This document shows, one piece after another, positions 1 through 7,929 of a stretch of 64,000 nucleotides of DNA; positions within the stretch are counted from its first letter, which is position 1; each line of letters opens with the position of its first letter. Both the position numbers and the translations under genes were made by a program. The notes below the pieces were generated by a model. That model saw only the letters and a program-made list of their open reading frames with translations. It ran no database searches and was not told the DNA's origin. The stretch is from Lyngbya sp. PCC 8106 (lineage in GTDB: Bacteria; Cyanobacteriota; Cyanobacteriia; Cyanobacteriales; Microcoleaceae). The stretch is taken from positions 124,001-188,000 of the forward strand of contig NZ_AAVU01000005.1 in assembly GCF_000169095.1 (NCBI RefSeq), in the 5' to 3' direction.

Positions 1-133
1 CAATGTATACACCATCGCTCGTATATTCAAAAACCTGACCTCGGACAACTTGGCCTTTCTGGAGATCATAATCATGTTGCTCTAATGCTCTAGCAAAATC
101 ATCAAGAGAAAAAGACGTATTTTTCGTATTCAT
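1..133 (-). CDS. S1 RNA-binding domain protein, 5' end only
   Basis: Only the first 44 codons are inside the window; the gene runs off the left edge. The visible N-terminus starts MNTKNTSFSLDDFARAL and continues into KGQVVRGQVFEYTSDGVYI, the opening strands of an S1-type OB-fold. This pattern fits the shorter S1-like ribosomal protein / nucleic-acid-binding protein of cyanobacteria (rps1b type) better than the longer S1 proteins, which begin differently. Its role would be RNA binding, probably at the ribosome. The ATG is at 131-133 and is preceded on the coding strand by a GAACTCC stretch that is not a clear Shine-Dalgarno site. The family is well supported, but the exact paralogue is inferred from very little sequence. 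Confidence 0.7.
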   Translation of the reverse strand, partial: MNTKNTSFSLDDFARALEQHDYDLQKGQVVRGQVFEYTSDGVYI

Positions 134-293
134 AGGAGTTCACAAGAAAACAAAGAATCAATTGATTGGGCTAATTTTTTTTATACTGACCCCCTTCTCA
201 ACTACCCAATTTCTGCGACTAATGTGTCTGGACTTTCCAATATAACCAATTCTTTCATCAGTCGGGAGCTATTGTTGCTAAGGTTGAACTGGA

Positions 294-1626
294 TTGACAT
301 CCTCCCTCCGCTAAATCAGAGATTATAGGGGGGGATTCCTATCTTCACAGACAGGGTTTCCTGCTTCATCCACACGACTTACATCAAAACTGTCTCCAGT
401 TTCAGTGCAGTGGTCGTCGTGTCCACAGGCTTGCGTTCCCGTATGCCCTACGGTACGGAGTCCCAGCTCCAAAATGTTTAGCGCAGCATTATGGTCACGG
501 CAAAAGCTGCATCCGCACTGGCAAATATGAGTTCTCTGCGAGAGCGTTTTCTGAACAACCGAACCACATGAACTACATTTTTGGGAGGTGTACTGGGGTC
601 GAACCGCTACCGTGACCACACCAAAGACTTTGCCTAAATATTCAATCCATTGCCGAAACTGATACCAAGCCGCATCAGAAATGGACTTAGCAAGGCAATG
701 ATTTTTAACTAAATTAGACACCTTCAAGTCTTCGTACGCCACCACGTCTGCCGACATGACCACGCACCGAGCTAGTTTTACTGCCCAGTCTTTACGCTGG
801 CGTTGGACTTTTAGGTGTTTGCGTCCTAGACGATTTCTTGTCTGTTCACGGTTTTTAGACCCTTTTTGCTTTTTAAATAATCGTCTCTGTTCTCGTTTGA
901 GTTGTTTCTCAGACTGTCTTAAGTATTGGGGATAATCAATTTGATTGCCGTCAGAGTCGGTGTAGAAGTGGGAAATTCCAACGTCTAGACCGACAGTGCG
1001 ATGAGTTGGTTTTTTGGTGTTAATCCGTTCTTGATCAACAACAAATTGGCAATAATATCCATCGGCACGGCGAACAATCCTTACTCTTTTAATCTGAGAA
1101 GGTTGGTAGTAGTTTAGGTCACGACCACCCCGCATTTTGAAAGTTCCTGCTTTGAAACCATCGGTAAAAGTAATTTGGTCTTTCGTCTCCGATAGTTTGT
1201 ATCCGCTAGTCTTATACTCTACGGATAAGCGGGTTTGATAGCGTTTGTATTTGGGGTAGCCTTTCAGGCCGCTTTTCCCAGATTTACAATTGTCGTAGAA
1301 CCGAGAAATAGCTGCCCAGGTTCGTTCCGCCATTGCTTGACGTGCCTGAGAATTGAGTTGTTTTGCCCAAGGGAACGATTTAGCCAAAGTCTTGCAATAG
1401 CGATACAGGTCGTTTCGAGACTTAGCTTGCTGATCTTCCCAGAGACGCAAACATTTATTACGGATAAACGTAGCCGTTCTTAGAACTTCGTCCAAGATGG
1501 CAAACTGTTCTTTTGTTCCGTACAACTTAGCCTCGAATACTAACATTTATCACGTTTAACTCATGCTCTAATCATCACACGCCGTTCAAGGATAAGGCTG
1601 CCCTATCGGGCTTTTGTTTATTTGAC
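294..1626 (-). mobile_element. tnpB-only IS200/IS605-type element, copy 1
   Basis: This element of about 1,333 bp carries tnpB and no tnpA. I placed the ends at two TTGAC pentamers (294-298 and 1622-1626; GTCAA in the tnpB sense), because the second element in this window has the same pentamer at both ends and nearly the same length (1,334 bp). The left end (tnpB sense) has a GCCC-GATA-GGGC hairpin. The right end has an imperfect hairpin around 304-332, ending GAGGATGTCAA-like in the tnpB sense. There are no terminal inverted repeats and no target duplication, as expected for single-strand transposons. Mobilisation would need TnpA from elsewhere. The boundaries are inferred. Confidence 0.7.
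323..1546 (-). CDS. tnpB: RNA-guided endonuclease TnpB (IS200/IS605 OrfB family)
   Basis: This 407-residue protein has the usual TnpB length. It shows an N-terminal OrfB/HTH region (MLVFEAKLYG), the RuvC-I Asp in GLDVGISHFYT, the RuvC-II Glu in AYEDLKVSNL, a zinc-ribbon (CSSCG, then CQCG) and the RuvC-III Asp in CRDHNAALNIL. The second zinc knuckle is C-x-C rather than C-x2-C, a spacing I have seen in related proteins. All three catalytic acids are present, so the nuclease may be active. The guide (omega) RNA of such proteins is made from the 3' end of tnpB and the right end, here about 294-420 on the minus strand, with the guide taken from flanking DNA below 294. The start ATG at 1544-1546 aligns with the start of the second copy. 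Confidence 0.9.
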   Translation of the reverse strand: MLVFEAKLYGTKEQFAILDEVLRTATFIRNKCLRLWEDQQAKSRNDLYRYCKTLAKSFPWAKQLNSQARQAMAERTWAAISRFYDNCKSGKSGLKGYPKYKRYQTRLSVEYKTSGYKLSETKDQITFTDGFKAGTFKMRGGRDLNYYQPSQIKRVRIVRRADGYYCQFVVDQERINTKKPTHRTVGLDVGISHFYTDSDGNQIDYPQYLRQSEKQLKREQRRLFKKQKGSKNREQTRNRLGRKHLKVQRQRKDWAVKLARCVVMSADVVAYEDLKVSNLVKNHCLAKSISDAAWYQFRQWIEYLGKVFGVVTVAVRPQYTSQKCSSCGSVVQKTLSQRTHICQCGCSFCRDHNAALNILELGLRTVGHTGTQACGHDDHCTETGDSFDVSRVDEAGNPVCEDRNPPL

Positions 1627-1640
1627 GACGATTGATCACA

Positions 1641-1664
1641 TCGCCAAATCAGAGATTGTGGCGA
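1641..1664. repeat. Hairpin sharing a 12-bp core with the tnpB right end
   Basis: The sequence at 1641-1664 folds as TCGCCA-AATC-AGA-GATT-g-TGGCGA. Its core AAATCAGAGATT (1646-1657) is identical to 313-324 in the right end of tnpB element 1, and both follow a TTGAC (1622 and 294). It looks like the worn right end of an older related element next to the left end of the present one. This is inference from a short match. Confidence 0.45.
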
Positions 1665-1705
1665 GAGCCTTCTCGTCGCAACCAGGTAAAGCCCCAATAC
1701 CTAGT

Positions 1706-2455
1706 TTACTCGGTTGCTTTCAGTTCGTGACTAAAAAGCTGTTGAACCTGTTGCCAGGCGTCTGCTGCTGCTTTTTGATCATAACTCTCCCGTTGATCAC
1801 AGAAGAACCCATGAGTCGCCGAGTAGCGGAAAATTTGATGAGAAATTTGATGCTGTTTCAACGCCGCTTCAATTTGATCAACCTGTTCGTTGGGAATTAA
1901 AGGATCTTCGGTCCCAAAGAACCCGTAGACGACCCCTGTAATATCGCCTGTACGGTTAACAGTGGGTTCACCCCCACCCGGAGTTCCGGTGACAATTCCC
2001 GCCCCATAAAACGAAGCCGTTGCTTTAATCTCCGGTAAAGTCGCCGCCAAATAAACGACATGACCCCCAAAACAAAATCCAATCGAACCAAACCCCTCGG
2101 GCTGAACTGATTTTAAACTTTTCAGGTAGTCAATTGTTGCTTGTACATCACTTAAGAGTTCCGATGCGATAGTTTGCTCCTTATATTTTCGACCCAATTG
2201 TAAATCTTCTGAACTGTAACCCACTTCAAAACCGGGAGCCTGACGTTGATAAATAGCCGGAGCGATCGCGACATAGCCCAATGCAGCAATTCGTCGAGTC
2301 ACATCACGAATGTGATCATTGACTCCAAAGATTTCTTGAATAACAACAACACCTGGAAATGCTCCCTCGCCAACAGGTTCAGCTAGATAAGCGGCGATCT
2401 GTAAGTCCCGGCTCGCCACTGTAATATTAGCCGTGCGAATTTCTAAATCTGACAT
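1706..2455 (-). CDS. Dienelactone hydrolase family protein
   Basis: An alpha/beta-hydrolase of 249 residues. The nucleophile elbow is GFCFGGH with a cysteine nucleophile, as in dienelactone hydrolase (carboxymethylenebutenolidase), and the late ATHGFFC carries the catalytic histidine. An acid is available in GTEDPLIP. The family hydrolyses lactones and other esters; no aromatic-degradation genes surround it, so the natural substrate is unknown. I prefer the ATG at 2453-2455 (protein MSDLEIRTANITV), because homologues usually start that way; an ATG three codons upstream (2462-2464) is also possible. There is no signal peptide, so it should be cytosolic. It stands alone: the upstream neighbour diverges and the downstream neighbour is the tnpB element. 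Confidence 0.85.
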   Translation of the reverse strand: MSDLEIRTANITVASRDLQIAAYLAEPVGEGAFPGVVVIQEIFGVNDHIRDVTRRIAALGYVAIAPAIYQRQAPGFEVGYSSEDLQLGRKYKEQTIASELLSDVQATIDYLKSLKSVQPEGFGSIGFCFGGHVVYLAATLPEIKATASFYGAGIVTGTPGGGEPTVNRTGDITGVVYGFFGTEDPLIPNEQVDQIEAALKQHQISHQIFRYSATHGFFCDQRESYDQKAAADAWQQVQQLFSHELKATE

Positions 2456-2464
2456 AATTCTCAT

Positions 2465-2949
2465 TCTCGTGGAGCTTCTATATCAAAATATTTTTGCCAA
2501 ACATAATTTCTCACTAAACTATTCTATAGTACAGGTCATTGCCCCTAAATAGACAAGTGACTCACCAAAACTCGTGATAAATTTATTAGTGATGCCCAAA
2601 AAGCAAAAACACTCCTATCCGAAAAACAGCTCTGTAGTACAGCCAAGAGATGGCGCGGATCTCACAAACCTGTTAAGAGCCGTGATAGTGTCCAGTTTGG
2701 CTGGGATGACTCAAGGATATCGGGGCGGTCGGTGAGTTCATCGGCACAGGAGAGTAACCCGTCGGTGCAGCAACACGACCCCTGATCAAAAACAACTCAT
2801 ATCGTTTTTCGTTTTTGGTCGCGTTGGGTGTGTAGTCGCTCAAGAAAGCCTCTCGCTTTTAGGCAGAGGTAGGTTACATTCCTATACAGACCCATGAAGC
2901 ACAGAGGTTTCGTTTTTAAACTTCTGGGGCTGACTTAAGGAGATTTGTT
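2465..2949 (+). promoter_or_regulatory. Gene-free region with structured leader before the GntR gene
   Basis: No gene is seen in these 485 bp. Two hairpins stand out on the + strand: a long stem pairing CAACACGACC (2771-2780) with GGTCGCGTTG (2817-2826) with a single mismatch, and a 9-bp stem with one G-U pair at 2902-2910/2918-2926 that ends about 10 nt before the ribosome-binding site AAGGAGA (2937-2943). I do not recognise a known riboswitch. The pairing is seen; a regulatory role is inferred. Confidence 0.35.
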
Positions 2950-3933
2950 ATGGTTCAGTTCTATATTCAGCCAGATAGTGACATTCCTGCCTCTAACCAG
3001 TTATTTAACCAAATTCGGTTTGCGATTGCCTCCCGACAGTATCCACCGGGACATCGTTTACCCAGTACCCGTCAACTCGCGATGCAAACCGGACTGCACC
3101 GTAATACCATTAGCAAAGTCTACCGTCAGCTTGAAGATAGCGGTCTAGTCGAAGCTCAGGCGGGTTCCGGAATCTATGTGCGAGCTTTGGGTCACGAAGG
3201 AGGTTCTCGGCTGAATTCGCCGATCCTAGAGCATTATCCAGAAGCCAACAAAATCATTCAACGGGGTTTAGATGAACTTCTCTCTCAAGGTTGTACCCTT
3301 AGCGAAGCCAGAGAACTGTTTTTAGCCGAGATAGACTGGCGTCTGCGATGTAGTGCTAGAGTTTTGGTGACTGCCCCCATGCAAGATATTGGGATTGGTC
3401 AGTTGATGGCTCAGGAACTTGAACAATGCCTGCGGATTCCTGTACAGTTAGTCCCAGTCGAACAACTCGCTGAAACGATTGAGCAAGTCCCATCGGGAAC
3501 CATTGTCACCAGTCGTTATTTTATTGGCCAAGCCGAAGCGATCGCAGCACCCAAATCAGTTCGGGTGATTCCCATTGATATTTATGACTACGCTCGTGAA
3601 ATTGAACTGGTTCAAGATTTACCCAAAGGCACCTATTTGGGAATTGTCAGTCTTAGTTCTGGGTTGCTCCGAGCCACAGAGGTGATTATTCATAGCTTAC
3701 GAGGTGAGCAAGTCTTGGTGATGACCGCTCAACTGACGGATACTTACAAAATTAACGCGATTGTTCGCAGCGCTCGGGTGATTATTTGCGATCAGGCGAG
3801 TTTTGAAACGGTGAAAGAATCTGTTCAAGGAAACCGAGATGAAATTATCCGTCCCCCGCAACTGCTCTGCTGTGAAAATTATATCGGTGCCGAGTCAATT
3901 AATCTACTGAAACGGGAGTTGGGATTGAAATAG
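2950..3933 (+). CDS. GntR-family transcriptional regulator
   Basis: This 327-residue protein has a clear GntR winged helix-turn-helix at about residues 8-78 (the PPGHRLPSTRQLA and HRNTISKVYRQLE helices, then the wing QAGSGIYVRALG). Residues 100-327 are a separate effector domain that I cannot assign: it lacks the aminotransferase fold of MocR proteins and is not FadR- or HutC-like by eye. The architecture and N-terminus resemble the cyanobacterial regulator Sll1961 of Synechocystis, linked to photosystem stoichiometry, but that is recollection and not proof of orthology. The start is fixed by AAGGAGA 6 nt upstream of the ATG. It is a single gene behind a long structured leader; the next gene begins 99 bp later and could be co-transcribed. 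Confidence 0.85.
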   Translation: MVQFYIQPDSDIPASNQLFNQIRFAIASRQYPPGHRLPSTRQLAMQTGLHRNTISKVYRQLEDSGLVEAQAGSGIYVRALGHEGGSRLNSPILEHYPEANKIIQRGLDELLSQGCTLSEARELFLAEIDWRLRCSARVLVTAPMQDIGIGQLMAQELEQCLRIPVQLVPVEQLAETIEQVPSGTIVTSRYFIGQAEAIAAPKSVRVIPIDIYDYAREIELVQDLPKGTYLGIVSLSSGLLRATEVIIHSLRGEQVLVMTAQLTDTYKINAIVRSARVIICDQASFETVKESVQGNRDEIIRPPQLLCCENYIGAESINLLKRELGLK

Positions 3934-4032
3934 CAGAAATTGACAACAACTTCCCTTAAAATAAATGGCAACTGGTGTTTAATGCTTCCGTCTCCTGTCC
4001 TGTGATCAACTCATCAAACTCAAACAACTATC

Positions 4033-4689
4033 ATGGAACCTTCTATTAATCTCAGACAAGCGATCGAACGGCGACGGGCGGCTCGCGCTTTCAAAAGCGA
4101 TATGATTCCCAGCGTGATCATACAGGAAATTCTCCGACTTGGCTTACAAGCTCCTTCTGGATACAACCTGCAACCCTGGCGGTTTATCGTTGTTCGCAGT
4201 CAGGAAAACAAACAAAAGTTGAAAGCTTGTGCGTTCGATCAGCGTCAAGTCGAAGAAGCACCTGTGGTGTTGATCTGCTGTGGCGATCGCCGGGTTAATC
4301 AATCTGATTATATTGAATCTGTGATTGAACTGGGTAAAGAGCAAGCGGCGATGAATGATGCCTATGCTGATTTTATCCGCTCTAGTGTTCCGGCGTTATT
4401 TGAAAATCGTCCCAGTTTTGACTCTCTCGAAGCTTGGACAAACCGCCACACGATGTTATCCGTTGCTTATCTGATGATTGTGGCTCAAAGTTACGGGGTT
4501 GATAGTTGTCCGATGGAAGGATTTGTGACGACTCAAGTTAAGGAAGCCTTTAAAATTCCCGAGGAGGTGGATGTTTGTTGTATCGTAGCGATGGGATATG
4601 CCTCGGAACCGTTTAAAAAGTATGGCGGACGCTTTAGTATACAAACGGTCTGTTATGGAGAAACCTATGGTGATTTTTTTGAAATTTAA
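4033..4689 (+). CDS. Nitroreductase family protein
   Basis: A 218-residue FMN-dependent oxidoreductase of the nitroreductase superfamily. The FMN phosphate-binding motif RRRAARAF lies near residue 13, followed by APSGYNLQPWRFIVV, the classic S-x-x-N-x-Q-P-W/F motif that contacts flavin and substrate. The C-terminal third has the usual dimer-interface and flavin loop (MEGF, MGYASEP). It would use NAD(P)H to reduce nitro compounds, quinones or similar acceptors in the cytosol; the physiological substrate is unknown. There is no strong Shine-Dalgarno site. It lies 99 bp downstream of the GntR regulator on the same strand, so regulation by that neighbour is possible but not shown. Confidence 0.9.
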   Translation: MEPSINLRQAIERRRAARAFKSDMIPSVIIQEILRLGLQAPSGYNLQPWRFIVVRSQENKQKLKACAFDQRQVEEAPVVLICCGDRRVNQSDYIESVIELGKEQAAMNDAYADFIRSSVPALFENRPSFDSLEAWTNRHTMLSVAYLMIVAQSYGVDSCPMEGFVTTQVKEAFKIPEEVDVCCIVAMGYASEPFKKYGGRFSIQTVCYGETYGDFFEI

Positions 4690-4798
4690 CGAAATTAGTT
4701 TTCAAAATTGTAGCCTTGAGGATGAATAATTTTTTCTGTATCGAACACTTTTATCAAGCACAAATCGGGTGTGTTTTAGCATCAGAGGAAAATAACCC

Positions 4799-6355
4799 AT
4801 GAAAACTACACTTATTAAAGAAAAGTCAGGACAATTACAAAAAGATAACGCCCAAAATACTGCCGATGTTCGTCAAGATTCGTCGGTTGATATTCAAGAA
4901 AAACGCGAGGAACTCGAAACACTCAATCCATTTTCAGATTGGGAAGATAATCCTTTTGATCCTCAAGATCTCCAAGAAATTGACGCGAAACCCCAATCGG
5001 GATCTGAGAACCCCCAGTCAAAATCATTACGGGAAAGCCTCGATGAACAGCCAGAGGTTCCCGCCGAAAAGACACCAAAGAATTACTTACTAACTCCTCA
5101 AGTTGGCATCAGTTTATTGGCGATTTTTGGCTGTGTATATGTGATAACTCGCCCTTGTGTGATTGGTGAATGTCAGGTGATTGATACCGCCAAACAACAA
5201 GCTCAAAAGTCGGAAGAAACCATTAGAAATGTAACCACTTCTCAAGCACCTGGAATTGCCAAAGAACAGCTAGATGGAGCAATCAAACAACTCCAACAAA
5301 TTCCTTTTTGGTCGCCCTATCATCGCCAAGCCCGAGCGCTTTTCTCGACTTATAAACAAGATTCTAAAGAGTTAGAGGCAGTCGTCAAAGCCTTATGGAT
5401 GGCGGGGTTAGCCTCAGAAGAAGCCCAAAACCCTCCCTATGAAGTTGAGGAGTGGGATCAGATCAAAACGCGCTGGGAACAAGCGATCGCTCAACTCGAA
5501 CAGGTTCCCCCAGAGAATACCATTTATCCTTTTGCTCAAAATCGACTCGAACAATATCGGGCAAATTTAGCCGAAGTTAGAGGACGCCTCGCTCTCGAAC
5601 GTCAAGCCGGCCGTACCCTCGCCGAAGCCAAAAAAGTCGCTCAAGTCGCTCAAGCTCGTCAGGGAGTCGCCAGAGGCGTGGAAAGTTGGCAATTGGTTTA
5701 TGATACCTGGCAGAGTTCGACCAATACATTCGCTTCTGTTACCCCCGGAACTACAGCTTATCAAGAGGCGCAACTGTTGCTAGCGCGATATCAGCCTCAG
5801 TTAGAAGATGCTCGAGATCGCAAAACGATTGAACAAGTTGGACAAGATGCTTACAACCGAGCGGTGAATAATGCCGATCGAGCTAATATCTTCGCGGAGC
5901 GGGGGGCTTGGTCAGAAGCGGTAAAATACTGGAGTCAGGCGATGACTTATGGGAAACGAGTTCCGGTGAGTAGTTCCTATCATGTGGAAATTCAACCGTT
6001 GATGACGTCTTATACTGAGTCTTGGAAGCAAGCAGAAGCGGAAAATAAGGTCGCTTCTCGGGTGAATAAAGCCCGTCAAGATTTGAAAACTGCTTGTACA
6101 GGTTCTCCGACTATTTGTAGTTATAGTGTGAGTCGAGATTTGATTACGGTTCGCCTCGCTCCTAACTATGTGGAGAAAATTGAAAATACTGCAATTACAG
6201 GCGATCGCAGTGGAAACCCCCAAAAACGCAATGAGGCGGAAAAACACGTTCAAACGTTGAAAATTGCCCTAGAATCCATTAGTGATAATGCTAAGATTCC
6301 TCTAGAAGTTTATAAGCCGGATGGTCAAAAAATTGGGGTTCATATCCCCCAATAA
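4799..6355 (+). CDS. Single-pass membrane protein of unknown function
   Basis: I do not recognise a named family in this 518-residue protein. Residues 1-95 are acidic, polar and probably disordered. Residues 97-117 (QVGISLLAIFGCVYVI core) form one transmembrane helix. From about 130 to 420 it is rich in Gln, Glu and Ala and almost wholly helical, with recurrent patterns such as ARGVESWQLVYDTW and AERGAWSEAVKYWSQAM that resemble TPR-like helical pairs. The last 90 residues look like a small globular domain with paired cysteines (TACTGSPTICSY). The helical part would sit on the periplasmic or lumenal side if the N-terminus is cytosolic. AGAGGAAAAT is a plausible ribosome-binding site. It is a single gene followed by a hairpin. 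Confidence 0.7.
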   Translation: MKTTLIKEKSGQLQKDNAQNTADVRQDSSVDIQEKREELETLNPFSDWEDNPFDPQDLQEIDAKPQSGSENPQSKSLRESLDEQPEVPAEKTPKNYLLTPQVGISLLAIFGCVYVITRPCVIGECQVIDTAKQQAQKSEETIRNVTTSQAPGIAKEQLDGAIKQLQQIPFWSPYHRQARALFSTYKQDSKELEAVVKALWMAGLASEEAQNPPYEVEEWDQIKTRWEQAIAQLEQVPPENTIYPFAQNRLEQYRANLAEVRGRLALERQAGRTLAEAKKVAQVAQARQGVARGVESWQLVYDTWQSSTNTFASVTPGTTAYQEAQLLLARYQPQLEDARDRKTIEQVGQDAYNRAVNNADRANIFAERGAWSEAVKYWSQAMTYGKRVPVSSSYHVEIQPLMTSYTESWKQAEAENKVASRVNKARQDLKTACTGSPTICSYSVSRDLITVRLAPNYVEKIENTAITGDRSGNPQKRNEAEKHVQTLKIALESISDNAKIPLEVYKPDGQKIGVHIPQ

Positions 6356-6376
6356 TTAACCGAAGAATTCACTCAG

Positions 6377-6396
6377 GGGCGCTGCGGTTTGCGCCC
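6377..6396 (+). terminator. GC-rich hairpin after the 518-residue gene
   Basis: A perfect 6-bp stem, GGGCGC (6377-6382) with GCGCCC (6391-6396), and an 8-nt loop lie 22 bp after the stop codon. There is no T-tract after it, so it is either a weak terminator or an mRNA-stabilising hairpin. Confidence 0.4.
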
Positions 6397-6497
6397 TCTA
6401 AACATGGGTTGGATAATTTTGAAATAATCACGATCCGTGAAGTTAGGCATAATTTTTCTGATTAATAGACTCAACCTTTACCCTAAAATACTAAACT

Positions 6498-7547
6498 ATG
6501 ATTCAACCTTTACGTGAAATTCAAACCGCTCAAGGTGCGACATTAGAAGACTCTACAACGGTTCCTCTCAGTTTTGGAAATGATAGTGAAGCGATCGCGG
6601 CGACTCAAACCGGGGTAGCGTTATGTGATCGGAGTCATTGGGGACTTCTCCAGATTTCTGACGATGATCGACTGCGGTTTTTACACAACCAAAGTACCAA
6701 TAATATTCAATCTCTGCAACCGGGACAGGGATGTGATAGCGTGTTTGTTAGTTCTACAGCCCGTACAATCGATTTAACCACGTTTTATGTCACCGAAGAT
6801 GCGGTTTTAATATTAGTTTCACCGAACCGTCGTCAGATGTTAATCGACTGGCTAGATCGATATATATTTCCGATGGATCGAGTTGAATTAAAAGATATTA
6901 GCGATCAAAATGCTATTTTTAGTTTAATTGGGCCGCAAAGCCATCAACTTTTAGAACGCTTAGGAATAACCCCTCTAAGTGATCAACCTTATGCAACCCA
7001 TCAACAGGTTGAAATAGAAAATATTCCGGTTCGAGTCGCCGTTGGGAGCGGTTTAACGACAACAGGATATACATTAATAGTATCCGTTGATCATGCCGTT
7101 TCGATCTGGAAAACCTTGATCGCATCAGGAGCGATCGCCATGGGAAATCGCACCTGGGAACAGCTTCGGATCGAGCAAGGAAGACCTGTACCTGACTCTG
7201 AACTAACTGATGATTATAACCCTTTAGAAGCGGGATTATGGAAAACAATCTCTTTTGAAAAAGGCTGCTATATTGGTCAAGAAACAATCGCTCGGTTAAA
7301 CACTTATAAAGGGGTTAAACAACAACTTTGGGGACTGAAGTTAGAGGCGGCTGTCCCCGTCGGAACAGAAATTAAAGTTGAGGATAAAAAGGTTGGTAAA
7401 CTGACCAGTTTTATTGAAACTAAAGCCGGATTTTTAGGGTTAGGTTATATTCGCACAAAAGCAGGTGGAAAGGGTTTAAAAGTGAAAGTCGGAACAGTCG
7501 AGGGTGAAGTTATAGAAGTTCCATTTTTAACCCATCCTGCGGAGTAA
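6498..7547 (+). CDS. ygfZ: Folate-binding protein YgfZ (GcvT-like)
   Basis: This 349-residue protein belongs to the COG0354/YgfZ branch of the GcvT fold, which supports synthesis or repair of some Fe-S enzymes with tetrahydrofolate. The diagnostic signature K-G-C-Y-I-G-Q-E-T is present with its cysteine at residue 257. The N-terminal half carries the GcvT-like fold (HWGLLQISDDDRLRFLHNQSTN), and the C-terminal barrel spans about 275-345. It is distinguished from true aminomethyltransferase by this signature and by the lack of glycine-cleavage neighbours. The gene is convergent with a 2Fe-2S ferredoxin-domain gene 59 bp away, a suggestive but unproven Fe-S context. The ATG at 6498 has no strong ribosome-binding site. 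Confidence 0.9.
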   Translation: MIQPLREIQTAQGATLEDSTTVPLSFGNDSEAIAATQTGVALCDRSHWGLLQISDDDRLRFLHNQSTNNIQSLQPGQGCDSVFVSSTARTIDLTTFYVTEDAVLILVSPNRRQMLIDWLDRYIFPMDRVELKDISDQNAIFSLIGPQSHQLLERLGITPLSDQPYATHQQVEIENIPVRVAVGSGLTTTGYTLIVSVDHAVSIWKTLIASGAIAMGNRTWEQLRIEQGRPVPDSELTDDYNPLEAGLWKTISFEKGCYIGQETIARLNTYKGVKQQLWGLKLEAAVPVGTEIKVEDKKVGKLTSFIETKAGFLGLGYIRTKAGGKGLKVKVGTVEGEVIEVPFLTHPAE

Positions 7548-7558
7548 AAGGTCGGGAG

Positions 7559-7597
7559 GAGAAAGAAGGAATGACGAAGGAAAATCAATTCTTTCTC
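7559..7597. terminator. Inverted repeat between convergent genes
   Basis: GAGAAAGAA (7559-7567) pairs perfectly with TTCTTTCTC (7589-7597) across a 21-nt loop, between the stop codons of two converging genes. It could terminate both, but the loop is long and there is no clear T-tract. Confidence 0.35.
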
Positions 7598-7606
7598 CCC
7601 GCAAGT

Positions 7607-7906
7607 TTAGGACGAATGGTGTGGAGCAAATTTTTGATAGAGCAAAGTTTGAACAGGTTCTCCACCATACAAATGATATTCAACAATCGTCGGAACTTCT
7701 TCGGGTTGAATGCGATTGTACCAGACTTCTTCCGGTAAAATTATCACCATCGGCCCATTACCACATTGTCCTAAACACCCTGTCGCTTCAATCCCAACAT
7801 CAGGAATAGGTTCCGCTTGAAAAGCAGCTAAGACTTGAGCCGAACCTTGTTTACGACAGGTGCGATTTTGACAAACAAGAACCTTTTTTGAACATAAATG
7901 TGCCAT
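7607..7906 (-). CDS. Thioredoxin-like 2Fe-2S ferredoxin domain protein
   Basis: This 99-residue protein has the cysteine pattern of the thioredoxin-fold 2Fe-2S ferredoxin family (as in NuoE and the Clostridium pasteurianum-type ferredoxin): C12-x4-C17 in VCQNRTCRKQG and C44-x3-C48 in GCLGQCGNGP. It would carry a 2Fe-2S cluster and act as a soluble electron carrier; the partner is unknown. A longer reading frame extends upstream to 7993, but the added residues are not family-like and overlap the preceding gene. The ATG at 7904-7906 gives MAHLCSKKVLVCQN, the expected start. It lies 23 bp after the AstE-like gene on the same strand, so the two are probably one operon. Confidence 0.88.
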   Translation of the reverse strand: MAHLCSKKVLVCQNRTCRKQGSAQVLAAFQAEPIPDVGIEATGCLGQCGNGPMVIILPEEVWYNRIQPEEVPTIVEYHLYGGEPVQTLLYQKFAPHHSS

Positions 7907-7929
7907 AACCAAATAATTATAATCAGAAT

